Assembly: GCF_000599885.1 (NCBI RefSeq) | Contig: NZ_JFGT01000004.1 | Location: forward strand, 124,001-188,000 | Source of the DNA: Pantoea sp. IMH | GTDB taxonomy: Bacteria > Pseudomonadota > Gammaproteobacteria > Enterobacterales > Enterobacteriaceae | DNA: 64,000 nt | Direction of reading: 5' to 3' | Part shown: positions 30,933 to 40,245 of the stretch, one piece after another | Layout of the letters: every line of letters begins with the position of its first letter | Position numbering within the stretch: the first letter of the stretch is position 1 | Made by a program: the position numbers and the translations under genes | The notes under the pieces: generated by a model | Seen by the model: only the letters and a program-made list of their open reading frames with translations | Databases searched by the model: none | What the model was told of the DNA's origin: nothing

Positions 30933-33332
30933 ATGGACACGACTTTGTCACCACCACTTTCCGACCAGGAACTCGCCCTGATTGACCGCTACTGGCGTGC
31001 CGCCAACTACCTTTCCGTTGGCCAAATCTACCTAATGGATAACCCTCTGCTGCGTCAGCCTCTGCAGCCTGAACATATCAAACCGCGCCTGCTCGGCCAC
31101 TGGGGCACCACCCCCGGCCTGAATTTTATCTATGCCCATCTCAACCGCATTATCCGCCAGCGCGACCTGAATCTGCTCTATATCTGTGGGCCAGGCCATG
31201 GCGGACCGGGCATGGTGGCGAATACCTGGCTTGAAGGTAGCTACAGTGAAATTTATCCCCCCATCAGCGAAGATGCGGAGGGTATGCAGAAATTATTTAA
31301 GCAGTTCTCTTTCCCCGGCGGCATTCCCAGCCATGCCGCTCCGGAAACACCGGGCTCTATCCATGAAGGCGGCGAACTGGGTTACTCGCTGGTGCACGCT
31401 TTTGGTGCCGCCTTCGATCATCCGGATCTGATCGTACCCTGCGTGATCGGCGATGGCGAAGCTGAAACCGGCCCGCTGGCCGCCAGCTGGCACGGCACAA
31501 AATTCCTGAATGCGGCACGCGATGGCGCTGTCCTGCCCATACTGCACCTCAACGGCTATAAGATTGCCAATCCAACGCTGCTCGGTCGTGCCAGCAACAG
31601 TGATTTGCAGCAGCTCTTTAGCGGGTACGGTTACGAACCTTTATTTGTGGAAGGTGAAGATCCGCAGCTCATGCACCGGCAGATGGCGGAAGTGCTGGAT
31701 AAAGCCTTTGACCGCATCCGTCATTTCCAGCAGGAAGCCAGGCGTGGTGAGGCGAACAGCAGCGTGCCGCGCTGGCCAATGATCGTGTTGCGCAGCCCGA
31801 AAGGCTGGACCGGTCCCAAAACGGTTGATGGTAAAAAAGTGGAGGGGTTCTGGCGCGCGCATCAGGTGCCGGTATCCGCATGCCGCGAGAACGAAGAACA
31901 CCGCCGCATTCTCGAAAACTGGCTGAAAAGCTATCGTCCTGAAGATCTCTTTGATGAGGCGGGCAGGCTGCAACCCGAGCTGAAGGCGCTGGCACCACAA
32001 GGCGATAAGCGGATGGGCGCCAGCCCTTATGCTAATGGCGGACGACTGCGTAAGGAACTGAACGTTCCGGACATTCGTCAGTTTGCCGTGGAGGTGAAAA
32101 ACCCCGGCGACACGCAGGAGCAATCAACGGCAGTCCTTGCCAGCTATCTCAGCGCCATTTTCAGCCAGAACCCTGACAATTTCCGCCTGTTCGGTCCGGA
32201 TGAAACCGCCTCCAACCGCCTGAGTAAAGTGTTTGACGTTACCAGCCGTACCTGGATGGAAGCGATCCGTTCTTATGATGAACAGCTGGCGCCCGACGGC
32301 AGAGTGATGGAAATCCTCAGCGAACATCAGTGTCAGGGCTGGCTCGAAGGCTATCTGCTGACCGGCAGACACGGCCTTTTTACCTGCTATGAAGCTTTTA
32401 TCCACATTATCGACTCCATGTTTAACCAGCATGCGAAATGGCTGAAGGTGACGCGCGATCTGCCATGGCGCGAGCCCATTTCATCACTGAACTATCTGCT
32501 TTCCTCCCATGTCTGGCGTCAGGATCACAATGGGTACAGCCATCAGGATCCCGGCTTTATCGATCATGTTGCCAATAAGAAAGCTGATATTGTGCGCATT
32601 TATCTGCCCCCCGATGCGAATACGCTGCTGTGGGTGGGCGATCACTGTTTGCGGACCTGGAACCGTATCAATGTGATTATCGCCGGTAAGCAGCCCGAGC
32701 CGCAGTGGCTGAGTATGGATGAGGCCATTAAGCACTGCGAAACCGGGATGGGTATCTGGCCCTGGGCCGGTAATGAGCAACCGGGAATGCCTCCCGACGT
32801 GGTGATGGCCTGTGCGGGAGACGTGCCCACGATGGAGACGCTCGCAGCGGTAGATTTGCTGCATCAGTTGCTGCCAGCGCTGAGCGTCCGCGTAGTTAAC
32901 GTTGTTGACCTGCTGGCGTTGCAAACTGCAGATCAGCATCCTCACGGGCTGAGTGAAGAGAAATTTGACGCAATATTCACGCAGGATAAGCCGGTTATCT
33001 TTGCCTTCCACGGCTACCCAACGCTGATCCACCGGCTGACCTATCAGCGCACTAATCATGCAAATTTCCATGTGCGCGGCTTCAATGAGGAAGGCACCAC
33101 CACCACGCCGTTTGATATGACCGTGCTAAATGAGCTGGATCGCTACCATCTCGCTCAGGAAGCGATTTTGCGGGTACCCGGCCTGCAGGAAACCGCAGCC
33201 GACGTGCTGGATGTGCTGGAAGAAAAACTGGCGGCTCACCATGCCTACGTCCGGGAAAACGGCGAAGACCTGCCTGAAGTGCAGAACTGGAAGTGGCCAT
33301 CGCAGGCGAGCGAAGGTGACGCGCCGGAGTAA
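30933..33332 (+). CDS. Xylulose-5-phosphate/fructose-6-phosphate phosphoketolase
   Basis: Thiamine-diphosphate enzyme that splits xylulose 5-phosphate (or fructose 6-phosphate) with phosphate to acetyl phosphate. 799 residues of the usual size. [17 protein letters not shown] near the start, [29 protein letters not shown], the TPP/Mg motif [21 protein letters not shown] (from residue 173), and [10 protein letters not shown] in the middle domain are family signatures. AGGAGGAG precedes the ATG. E. coli K-12 lacks this enzyme; it begins the accessory block between tpiA and cdh. Confidence 0.95.
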   Translation: MDTTLSPPLSDQELALIDRYWRAANYLSVGQIYLMDNPLLRQPLQPEHIKPRLLGHWGTTPGLNFIYAHLNRIIRQRDLNLLYICGPGHGGPGMVANTWLEGSYSEIYPPISEDAEGMQKLFKQFSFPGGIPSHAAPETPGSIHEGGELGYSLVHAFGAAFDHPDLIVPCVIGDGEAETGPLAASWHGTKFLNAARDGAVLPILHLNGYKIANPTLLGRASNSDLQQLFSGYGYEPLFVEGEDPQLMHRQMAEVLDKAFDRIRHFQQEARRGEANSSVPRWPMIVLRSPKGWTGPKTVDGKKVEGFWRAHQVPVSACRENEEHRRILENWLKSYRPEDLFDEAGRLQPELKALAPQGDKRMGASPYANGGRLRKELNVPDIRQFAVEVKNPGDTQEQSTAVLASYLSAIFSQNPDNFRLFGPDETASNRLSKVFDVTSRTWMEAIRSYDEQLAPDGRVMEILSEHQCQGWLEGYLLTGRHGLFTCYEAFIHIIDSMFNQHAKWLKVTRDLPWREPISSLNYLLSSHVWRQDHNGYSHQDPGFIDHVANKKADIVRIYLPPDANTLLWVGDHCLRTWNRINVIIAGKQPEPQWLSMDEAIKHCETGMGIWPWAGNEQPGMPPDVVMACAGDVPTMETLAAVDLLHQLLPALSVRVVNVVDLLALQTADQHPHGLSEEKFDAIFTQDKPVIFAFHGYPTLIHRLTYQRTNHANFHVRGFNEEGTTTTPFDMTVLNELDRYHLAQEAILRVPGLQETAADVLDVLEEKLAAHHAYVRENGEDLPEVQNWKWPSQASEGDAPE

Positions 33333-33470
33333 CGCTGACAGCAAAGCCAGCGGACAGGAACTGGAAGTAAAACCGCCCGCGCCGGTAAGGGCGCGAGCGG
33401 TTCTGTAAGGGACGATGCGTTACATCTTCAGGTGGCAGGGTTTGTTCCCGGCACTTTGACAATGATCTCA

Positions 33471-33492
33471 GGCGGCCTGAGGCCGCCCGTTT
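33471..33492. terminator. Terminator between phosphoketolase and the LysE-type gene
   Basis: GGCGGCC-TGA-GGCCGCC followed by CGTTT, between convergent genes. A second hairpin lies at about 33372-33405 (CCGCGCC...GGGCGCG). Confidence 0.6.
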
Positions 33493-33497
33493 CAGCC

Positions 33498-34079
33498 TTA
33501 CCCTAATGCCTCAGTCAGCATCCAGAGCGTGGTGACGACCAGAGAGAGCGCCATCACTGTATTGAATAAACGCAGCTTCCATGCCTCCTGCAAATGCCGG
33601 CCCAGCCGGTCACCCAGCGCGGCCCATATCAGAATACAGGGCAGATTAAGCACCATAAAACCTACCATTACCACCAGAATGCCGCTATCAGCGGTGTACA
33701 TCAGCGCCACGTTCGTCGCCATCAGCCAGGCCTTTGGGTTGACGGCCTGGAACAGCGCCCCGCCTGCCAGGGTCATAGGGCGTGCTTTCTCCTGCAGTTC
33801 CGGCGCGCCGGCGCGAAAGATTTTCCAGGAGAGCCAGATCAGGTAGCCGCAGCCCAGTAAGGTAAGCGGTATTCTGACAGCACTCACCCACTGTAACAGA
33901 ACCTCCAGCAACATCCCGGCGATGGCTGTCTGGATGGCACAGCCCACCATAATTCCCATTAACATCGGCAGCGTTCTGCGCATTCCAAAATTCACGCCTG
34001 ACGTGGCCAGCATTAAGTTATTGGGTCCTGGCGTTATCGACATTACGGTTACATAACTGAAAAATGAGGGGTCAAGCAT
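33498..34079 (-). CDS. LysE/RhtB-family amino-acid exporter
   Basis: 193 residues, six hydrophobic helices. TPGPNNLMLATSGVNFGMRRTLP is the family N-terminal signature, and LIWLSWKIFRAG and NPKAWLMATNVALMY follow. These proteins export amino acids or derivatives. ATG at 34079 is preferred (AGGA nine bases upstream) over one six codons earlier. It is divergent from a MocR-type regulator, which suggests that the regulator controls it. Substrate unknown. Confidence 0.88.
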   Translation of the reverse strand: MLDPSFFSYVTVMSITPGPNNLMLATSGVNFGMRRTLPMLMGIMVGCAIQTAIAGMLLEVLLQWVSAVRIPLTLLGCGYLIWLSWKIFRAGAPELQEKARPMTLAGGALFQAVNPKAWLMATNVALMYTADSGILVVMVGFMVLNLPCILIWAALGDRLGRHLQEAWKLRLFNTVMALSLVVTTLWMLTEALG

Positions 34080-34162
34080 CGTCAGATGTCCTGTCATTGA
34101 AAGAGAACACCATCCTAAGCGCGAAAACCTGATGGTAACAGATTCAGAAGAAAGCTATTGTT

Positions 34163-34199
34163 ATGGGTACAATCATAACTATTTCTCTACTGTACCCAT
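34163..34199. promoter_or_regulatory. Perfect inverted repeat between the LysE-type and MocR-type genes
   Basis: ATGGGTACA at 34163-34171 and TGTACCCAT at 34191-34199 are perfect 9-bp arms with a 19-base A+T-rich centre, 28 bases centre to centre. The position, 18 bases before the preferred regulator start, is that of an operator for a dimeric MocR/GntR-type regulator. Binding is inferred. Confidence 0.75.
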
Positions 34200-34216
34200 C
34201 ACCAGGCGAGGCCATT

Positions 34217-35674
34217 GTGTCCATCATTGACGCTCCTGAAAACACGCTTTACCACCAGTTGGCGGAAACGCTGGCCGCCGCCATCCACTGCGGCACATTT
34301 CCGCCTGGCAGTCGCCTGCCGGCCATCCGCCGCTGTGCCAGTAATCACCAGGTCAGCGTGAATACCGTACTGTCAGCCTATCGCATACTGGAAGACCGTG
34401 GCCTGATCGAAGCCCGTCCCCAGTCGGGGTATTATGTGCGGGGCGTACTGCCATCGGTGAAGGCGCATAAGGAACATGGTGCGAAAGTACGCTCGCCAGG
34501 AAGTGAGAAACTGGATTTGATCGATGCCGTTTTTGCTGCGCAGAATCATCCGGACTACACCAATATCTCCCTGGCTTGCCCGCAGAACAGTGATTTTTTC
34601 CCGACGGCAAAAATCAACCGAATCATGGCGTCTCTGCTGCGAAAAGAACCCGCACTGACGGGCCGTTACGCGCTTCCGCCTGGCAGCGAGCGTCTGCGCC
34701 GGGAGGTGGCCCGGCGCGCAATGGATCTCGGAATGACGCTGAGGGCTGAGGAGATCACGCTGACGCATGGCTGTATGGAAGCGCTCCAGCTGGCCCTGCG
34801 CGCCGTGACCCGTCCCGGCGACTGCGTCGGGCTGGAGACGCCTACTTACTTTTATCTTTTCCCGCTGCTGGCCAGCCTGGGCCTGAGCATTATTGAAATC
34901 CCGACCGATCCAGAGCACGGCATGTCGCTGGACGCCCTGGAGCTGCTGTTACAGGAGCAGCGACTACAGGCCATCATCGCCATGCCAACCGTGCAGAACC
35001 CGATGGGCTTCAGTATGAAGCTGGAGGATAAAAAACGGCTGGCGAAACTGGTTAACCATTATCAGGTCCCCCTGCTTGAGGATGGCCTGTATGGCGAGCT
35101 CCAGTTTTGCTGGCCGCTCTCCCCCGCCGTTAAAGCTTTCGATCGGGAAGGATGGGTAATTTACTGCACCAGCTTTACCAAAACCCTGACGCCGGACTTT
35201 CACATCGGCTGGATGGCAGCGGGGCGTTTTAGTGAAAGCCTGGCGAGGCTGAAAGCGGTCTCTTCTCTGGCCGAATCACGGCTGCTTTCAGAAACGATTG
35301 GCCACTTTCTGGCTTCCGGCGGCTACGATCATCACCTTCGCTCGCTTCGCCGCCGCTATGCGGCACAGCTTGACGAAGCGCGTGGCATTATTGCCCGCCA
35401 TTTTCCCAGGGGTACCCGCGCCACGCTGCCCAGCGGCGGCTTTGTTTTCTGGGTAGAGCTACCGGGAGACGTTGACAGCGTTGCGCTGTTTCACCGTTTG
35501 CTTCTGGAGAAGATCTGCCTGACGCCGGGCGCGCTATACACGCTCAGCGATCGCTGCCGCAGTGCGCTTCGGCTCTCCTGCTGCTACCCCTTTGACGAAC
35601 GTTATACCTATGCACTGAAGCGCACCGGCGCGCTGGCCTGTGAAATGAGTGGCATAGCCGCGGGCATGACATAA
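34217..35674 (+). CDS. MocR-type regulator (GntR helix-turn-helix fused to aminotransferase-like domain)
   Basis: PdxR/MocR family. The N-terminal winged helix (YHQLAETLAAAIHCGTFPPGSRLPAIRR, then VSVNTVLSAYRILEDRGLIEARPQSGYYV) is fused to a fold-type I aminotransferase domain with THGCMEALQLAL, PTVQNPMGFSM and the PLP lysine in SFTKTLTPDFHIGWM (K322 from this start). GTG at 34217 is chosen: GAGG lies five bases upstream, and the ATG at 34163 lies inside the inverted repeat. 485 residues. Divergent from the exporter gene. Confidence 0.9.
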   Translation: MSIIDAPENTLYHQLAETLAAAIHCGTFPPGSRLPAIRRCASNHQVSVNTVLSAYRILEDRGLIEARPQSGYYVRGVLPSVKAHKEHGAKVRSPGSEKLDLIDAVFAAQNHPDYTNISLACPQNSDFFPTAKINRIMASLLRKEPALTGRYALPPGSERLRREVARRAMDLGMTLRAEEITLTHGCMEALQLALRAVTRPGDCVGLETPTYFYLFPLLASLGLSIIEIPTDPEHGMSLDALELLLQEQRLQAIIAMPTVQNPMGFSMKLEDKKRLAKLVNHYQVPLLEDGLYGELQFCWPLSPAVKAFDREGWVIYCTSFTKTLTPDFHIGWMAAGRFSESLARLKAVSSLAESRLLSETIGHFLASGGYDHHLRSLRRRYAAQLDEARGIIARHFPRGTRATLPSGGFVFWVELPGDVDSVALFHRLLLEKICLTPGALYTLSDRCRSALRLSCCYPFDERYTYALKRTGALACEMSGIAAGMT

Positions 35675-35677
35675 GCG

Positions 35678-36301
35678 TCAGGGCGTGCCGTTTCTTCCCC
35701 AGGCGGCATAGCCTTTACGCAGGGTCAGCCGTTCATAGTAGGCCCGTACGGCAGGCAGATCAGCATGCTCCAGCGGCGTTTCATACCAGCGGTTTACCGA
35801 CAGGCCAATGGGAATATCCGCCAGAGAAAATGCGCTGCCGGCAACGTAAGCCCCGGTACTTTCCAGCTGCCGGTTAAGGATACTCATCGTATACGACCAG
35901 CCTTTACAGGCTGCTGCCAGCAGGCGGGGATCCTGATGGGCCGGAGAATGCCGGACCAGCGACATAAACGCATAGCGCCAGGCGGTGTTAAGTTCGGTCG
36001 CCTGCCAGTCGATCCACTGATCGACACGCGCCCGCTCACGGGGATTGAACGGATAGAGCCAGTTTCCCTGATGAGCATTGGCCAGATAACGAATAATGGT
36101 GTTGGATTCCCACAGCACAAAATCGTCTTCCCGGATAACAGGGATCATTGCGTTGGGGTTGAGTTTTTTAAACGCCGCCGCCTGAGGCGACTGGAACCCT
36201 TCGCCCCACTCTTCGCGCTCAAAGGCGATATTCAGCTCATCGCAGGCCCAGAGCACTTTTCTGACGTTAATTGACGAGGCGCGTCCCAGTATTTTCAACA
36301 T
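35678..36301 (-). CDS. Glutathione S-transferase family protein
   Basis: 207 residues with an N-terminal thioredoxin-like domain (MLKILGRASSINVRKVLWACDELNI; NPNAMIPVIREDDFVLWESNTIIRYLA with the cis-Pro and the Glu-Ser glutathione contact) and a helical C-terminal domain. Substrate not predictable. ATG at 36301 has GAGGG upstream; a start seven codons earlier is also open. Divergent from the PhzF-like gene with only 44 bases between them. Confidence 0.88.
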   Translation of the reverse strand: MLKILGRASSINVRKVLWACDELNIAFEREEWGEGFQSPQAAAFKKLNPNAMIPVIREDDFVLWESNTIIRYLANAHQGNWLYPFNPRERARVDQWIDWQATELNTAWRYAFMSLVRHSPAHQDPRLLAAACKGWSYTMSILNRQLESTGAYVAGSAFSLADIPIGLSVNRWYETPLEHADLPAVRAYYERLTLRKGYAAWGRNGTP

Positions 36302-36345
36302 GATATTGTTACCCTCAAACAAATATTTTCAGAAGGGCTTTAACT

Positions 36346-37197
36346 ATGACGCAGTTACGCGCTTTTAAACAGGTTGATGTGTTTACCTCTTCCCCCCTCG
36401 GCGGCAACCCACTTGCCGTGATTATGGAGGGTGCAGGCCTCTCAGATGAGCAGATGAAGGCGATCGCCCGCTGGACTAACTTGTCAGAAACGACCTTTGT
36501 TCTGCCGCCCGAAAACCCACAGGCGGACTATCGGGTAAGGATCTTCACGCCTGATACCGAGTTCCCTTTTGCGGGACATCCGACGCTCGGCACGGCTCAC
36601 GCCCTGCTTGAAAGCGGCATCGCGCTTAAAACACCAGGGCAAATTGTGCAGGAGTGTGGGCTTGGTCTGGTAACGGTAAAACGCTTTGACGATGGCGCAC
36701 TGGCTTTTGCGGCACCGGAAGCCGTACTGACCGAATTCAGCGATGCCCCGATCAGCGCCGCACTGAACAGTGAAGCGATCGAAACGCAACTGCCGGTCAC
36801 CGTGGCTGACATGGGAATCCGCTGGCTGCTGGTGCCGATGAAGTCAGCCGACGCCGTGCTGGCGATTAACCCTGACGTGGTGGAGTTTGAACGCCTGATG
36901 CGCAAGGCCAGAGTGGATGGGGTGATGCCCTTCGGCCCGCTGGATGGTGTTGCTGAACGCTACGAAGTGCGCGGCCTGCTGACTGAGCGGGGCTCGCTGG
37001 TGGAAGATCCGGTTACCGGCAGCGCCAATGCCTGCCTTGCCCGCTATTTTCAGGCTCAGGGCGTGGAGCTGGACTACCGCGTTCGTCAGGGAACGGCAAT
37101 TGCGCGTGCGGGCCGGCTGAGCGTCACCTACGCGGCTGACGGCCTCTGGATCGGCGGCCAAACGCTGACGGTGATTGAGGGCACGCTGCGGCTCTGA
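36346..37197 (+). CDS. PhzF-family isomerase-like protein
   Basis: 283 residues. QVDVFTSSPLGGNPLAVIM, then WTNLSETTFVLPP with the catalytic-site Glu (E48), FTPDTEFPFAGHPTLGTAHAL and DPVTGSANACLARYF are PhzF/YddE signatures. The family shares a diaminopimelate-epimerase fold; PhzF itself acts in phenazine synthesis, but most relatives have no known substrate, and no other phenazine gene is here. AAGGGC and similar precede the ATG. Confidence 0.88.
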   Translation: MTQLRAFKQVDVFTSSPLGGNPLAVIMEGAGLSDEQMKAIARWTNLSETTFVLPPENPQADYRVRIFTPDTEFPFAGHPTLGTAHALLESGIALKTPGQIVQECGLGLVTVKRFDDGALAFAAPEAVLTEFSDAPISAALNSEAIETQLPVTVADMGIRWLLVPMKSADAVLAINPDVVEFERLMRKARVDGVMPFGPLDGVAERYEVRGLLTERGSLVEDPVTGSANACLARYFQAQGVELDYRVRQGTAIARAGRLSVTYAADGLWIGGQTLTVIEGTLRL

Positions 37198-37203
37198 TAG
37201 CCT

Positions 37204-37229
37204 AAAGGGCACCCGGCCAGGTGCCCTTT
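37204..37229. terminator. Bidirectional terminator between the PhzF-like and SDR genes
   Basis: AAAGGGCACC-CGGCC-AGGTGCCCTTT; stem with short A/T flanks between convergent genes. Confidence 0.8.
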
Positions 37230-37237
37230 GCGTCAGG

Positions 37238-37996
37238 CTACAGGAACATTCCGCCAGAAGCTTCAATACGCTGGCCGTTGATCCAGCCGCTGCGATCGCT
37301 GAGGATCTGCGCGATCGCATCGCCAATGTCATCCGGCTTGCCTGCCCGGCCCAGTGCCGTCTGTGAAGCAATGAAAGCGTTAATTTCCGGGTTATCGCGT
37401 ACCCTGCCGCCGCTGAAATCCGTTTCAATTGCCCCCGGCGCCAGAATATTGACGCTAATACCCCGTGCGCCAAGCTCTTTCGCCTGATAGCGGGTCAGCA
37501 CTTCCATCGCCCCTTTTACCGCTGCGTAAGCACTGGAACCGGGCAGGCTGAAGCGGGCCAGGCCGCTGGAAATATTCAGTATCCGTCCGCCGTCAGCCAT
37601 CAGCGGCAGCAGCGTTTGGGTCAGAAAAAACGGCCCCCTGAAATGGATATTGACCATCTCATCAAACTGCGCTTCCGTTGTCTCCATAAAACTGGCGTGA
37701 AGCGCCGTGCCTGCATTGTTTACTAAATAATCAAAGGTGTCGCGTTGCCAGATTGTACTGAGCTGTTTTTTTACCGCGTCAGCAAATTCCGCAAAACCAC
37801 TGCTGTCAGCAACATCCAGTTGCAGCGCCACGGCACGGGTGCCAGTCGCCTCAATTCGCCTCACAACCGCCAGCGCTTCCTGCTGCTGGCTTCGCCATGT
37901 CAGAATGATACCAACCCCTTCCTTTGCTAGTTTTAACGCCGCATTTTCACCTAATCCTCTGCTACCGCCGGTGATCACCGCAATTTTCGAGTTCAT
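37238..37996 (-). CDS. Short-chain dehydrogenase/reductase
   Basis: 252 residues. TGGSRGLGENAAL is the TGxxxGxG cofactor loop, LVNNAG the structural motif, and NISSGLARF ... SAYAAVKGA contains the catalytic Ser and YxxxK. Classical SDR; substrate not predictable. ATG at 37996 follows GAGGCAAAG. Divergent from a LysR regulator 114 bases away, which probably controls it. Confidence 0.9.
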   Translation of the reverse strand: MNSKIAVITGGSRGLGENAALKLAKEGVGIILTWRSQQQEALAVVRRIEATGTRAVALQLDVADSSGFAEFADAVKKQLSTIWQRDTFDYLVNNAGTALHASFMETTEAQFDEMVNIHFRGPFFLTQTLLPLMADGGRILNISSGLARFSLPGSSAYAAVKGAMEVLTRYQAKELGARGISVNILAPGAIETDFSGGRVRDNPEINAFIASQTALGRAGKPDDIGDAIAQILSDRSGWINGQRIEASGGMFL

Positions 37997-38110
37997 TTTT
38001 CTTTGCCTCTGGTTATCTGTAGACAAAAAAAGCATATTACCTTCACTCCGGGCTATAAACTGCCTTGCAGACGCTTCACTGTTTCATTACTAACAACAAT
38101 GGGCGAATTA

Positions 38111-39010
38111 ATGGATAAAATTCACGCGATGCGGGTTTTTATCAGGGTGGCTGAGCTGACAAGTTTTACGCAGGCTGCCGATGACCTGGGCCTGCCGAAA
38201 GGCAGCCTTTCCCGTCAGATTCAGGCACTGGAAAATGCATTAGGCACCCGGCTACTTCAGCGCACCACCCGCCGGGTACAGCTTACTCAAGACGGACAAA
38301 TCTACTTTGAGCGCTGTCGTGACGTTCTGGCCACGCTGGAGGAGATGGAATCGCTGTTTCAGCATGAGCCGGCAACGCTGAGCGGGCGTCTGCGTGTGGA
38401 TATGCCGGTCAATCTTGCCAGTGATTATATTATTCCCCAGCTCCCTGCTTTTCTTCAGCAGTATCCCGGCATTGAACTGGAACTGAGCAGCAGCGACAGG
38501 CGGGTCGATGTGATACGTGAAGGGTTTGACTGCGTTGTCCGCATAGGCGCACTGGAAGATTCGGGACTGATAGCGCGGCCGCTGGGGCAACTGAGGCAGA
38601 TTAACTGCGCCAGTCCCGGCTATATTGAACGTTTTGGTACGCCGCAATCGCTGGACGATCTCTCTCACCATGCGATGGTGCATTATGGTCAGCAACTGGG
38701 CACACAAACGCCTGGCTTTGCGTTTTTTGACGGGAAAAAATACCATACTCTCAAAACCGGCGGCGCATTAACGGTTAACAGTACGGCATCTTATCGTGCG
38801 GCCTGTCTGGCGGGTCTGGGAATTATTCAGGTGCCGGAAATCGGGGTGAAGGCGGCCCTCAGCGAAAAAAAACTGGTCGAAATCCTGCCACATTTCCGGG
38901 CCGGGCCGCTGCCGGTATCGTTACTTTATCCCCACCGCCGTAACCTGGCACGCCGCGTACATGTGTTTATGGAATGGCTGACGCAAGCACTGAGAGGCTA
39001 CGTTGCCTGA
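38111..39010 (+). CDS. LysR-family transcriptional regulator
   Basis: 299 residues. MDKIHAMRVFIRVAELTSFTQAADDLGLPKGSLSRQIQALE is the winged helix-turn-helix of the LysR family (CrgA/DhcR-like subgroup); the substrate-binding domain starts with SGRLRVDMPVN. A start 12 bases upstream (MGEL) is also possible. Divergent from the SDR gene, the usual layout of a LysR regulator and its target. Confidence 0.9.
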   Translation: MDKIHAMRVFIRVAELTSFTQAADDLGLPKGSLSRQIQALENALGTRLLQRTTRRVQLTQDGQIYFERCRDVLATLEEMESLFQHEPATLSGRLRVDMPVNLASDYIIPQLPAFLQQYPGIELELSSSDRRVDVIREGFDCVVRIGALEDSGLIARPLGQLRQINCASPGYIERFGTPQSLDDLSHHAMVHYGQQLGTQTPGFAFFDGKKYHTLKTGGALTVNSTASYRAACLAGLGIIQVPEIGVKAALSEKKLVEILPHFRAGPLPVSLLYPHRRNLARRVHVFMEWLTQALRGYVA

Positions 39011-39068
39011 GCAGCGGCTATAATCTTAGCCATGCCAATATTCACCAGGGAACTGACAAGAAGGGTTC

Positions 39069-40073
39069 ATGAAGGAAAACCAACCAGCAGAAAGCCAGCG
39101 TGATGAAGAAAAACCGCTGATTAATTTCAAGACCGGAAACGCTACCGTTGATAAATCGATCACGCGAGTGTCACGTTTTATCAGCTGGTTTCAGTCTATC
39201 CATACCGTTGCTCACTTTATCCGGGCCGGCGAACGCTTCACCGATCGCCTGGGAAGCCAGTTTGGCGCGGCCATTACCTATTTTTCGTTTCTGTCTCTGA
39301 TCCCAATCCTGATGGTTTCGTTTGCAGGTGTAGGCTTTTTGCTGGCGTCGAATCAGGATTTGCTGACTGAACTGATCAATAAGATCGTCAACAACATCAG
39401 CGATCCGACGCTGGCAAACACGCTGAAAAATACTGTTAACACAGCTATTGAGCAGCGTACCACCGTGGGCCTGACCGGTTTAGCTATTGCGCTCTATTCA
39501 GGCATAAGCTGGATGGGCAACCTGCGGGAAGCGATACGGGCCCAGTTTCGCGACGTCTGGGAGCGTAACAAGCAGGATCAGGAGAAGATCTACTTTAAAT
39601 ATACCCGTGACCTTATCTCGCTGATGGGTCTGGTGCTGGCGCTGATCGTGACGCTTTCGCTGACCTCCATTGCGGGCGCGGCACAGGCGGCTATCGTTCG
39701 TGCGCTGGGTCTGGAAGGAATCGAGTGGCTGCGGCCCGCCATGACGCTGATAGCCCTTTCGATCTCAATCTTTGCTAACTATCTGCTTTTTTTGTGGATT
39801 TTCTGGATACTTCCGCGCCATAAGCCACGTAAAAAAGCGCTGTTGCGCGGTACGTTACTGGCGGCGATCGGCTTTGAAGTGATTAAGTTTATTATGACTC
39901 TGACGCTGCCGAAGCTGGCTTCTTCACCGTCTGGTGCCGCTTTCGGCTCAGTGCTTGGGCTGATGGCCTTTTTCTACTTCTTCGCCCGCCTGACGCTGTT
40001 TTGTGCTGCCTGGATCGCGACAGCGAAGTATAAAGACGATAAACCTATCGAAGCGGGTCACACAAGGTCGTGA
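39069..40073 (+). CDS. yhjD: YihY/BrkB-family inner-membrane protein YhjD
   Basis: 334 residues with about six transmembrane helices. FTDRLGSQFGAAITYFSFLSLIPILMVSFAG, SGISWMGNLREAIRAQFRDVWER and GAAFGSVLGLMAFFYFFARLTLFCAAW match E. coli YhjD closely. In E. coli certain yhjD mutants tolerate loss of Kdo, hinting at a lipid A precursor transport role. It ends the accessory block; in E. coli it lies elsewhere. Confidence 0.9.
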   Translation: MKENQPAESQRDEEKPLINFKTGNATVDKSITRVSRFISWFQSIHTVAHFIRAGERFTDRLGSQFGAAITYFSFLSLIPILMVSFAGVGFLLASNQDLLTELINKIVNNISDPTLANTLKNTVNTAIEQRTTVGLTGLAIALYSGISWMGNLREAIRAQFRDVWERNKQDQEKIYFKYTRDLISLMGLVLALIVTLSLTSIAGAAQAAIVRALGLEGIEWLRPAMTLIALSISIFANYLLFLWIFWILPRHKPRKKALLRGTLLAAIGFEVIKFIMTLTLPKLASSPSGAAFGSVLGLMAFFYFFARLTLFCAAWIATAKYKDDKPIEAGHTRS

Positions 40074-40083
40074 TCGTTGATCT

Positions 40084-40112
40084 CAGGAGGGGCAGCGCGT
40101 TTGCCCCTCCTG
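40084..40112 (+). terminator. Hairpin after yhjD
   Basis: CAGGAGGGGCA / TGCCCCTCCTG, 11-bp stem, 10 bases after the stop codon. The next T-run (CTTTTT) is some distance away. Confidence 0.6.
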
Positions 40113-40245
40113 ACAGCAGACTTTTTGCCTGCCCGGTGAGTGAGGGAGACGCCAGGGTGAAGAAATTGTCGATTGTTAAGACAGCCCATGCTTTATCCCA
40201 GCCAGATAAGGGGCGTAGCACGGCCAGCGGGCATTGTCGGAAAAG

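Noticed and set aside
34163-34216. Upstream ATG start for the MocR regulator
   Set aside because: It falls inside the perfect inverted repeat and adds residues with no family match; GTG at 34217 has a ribosome site.
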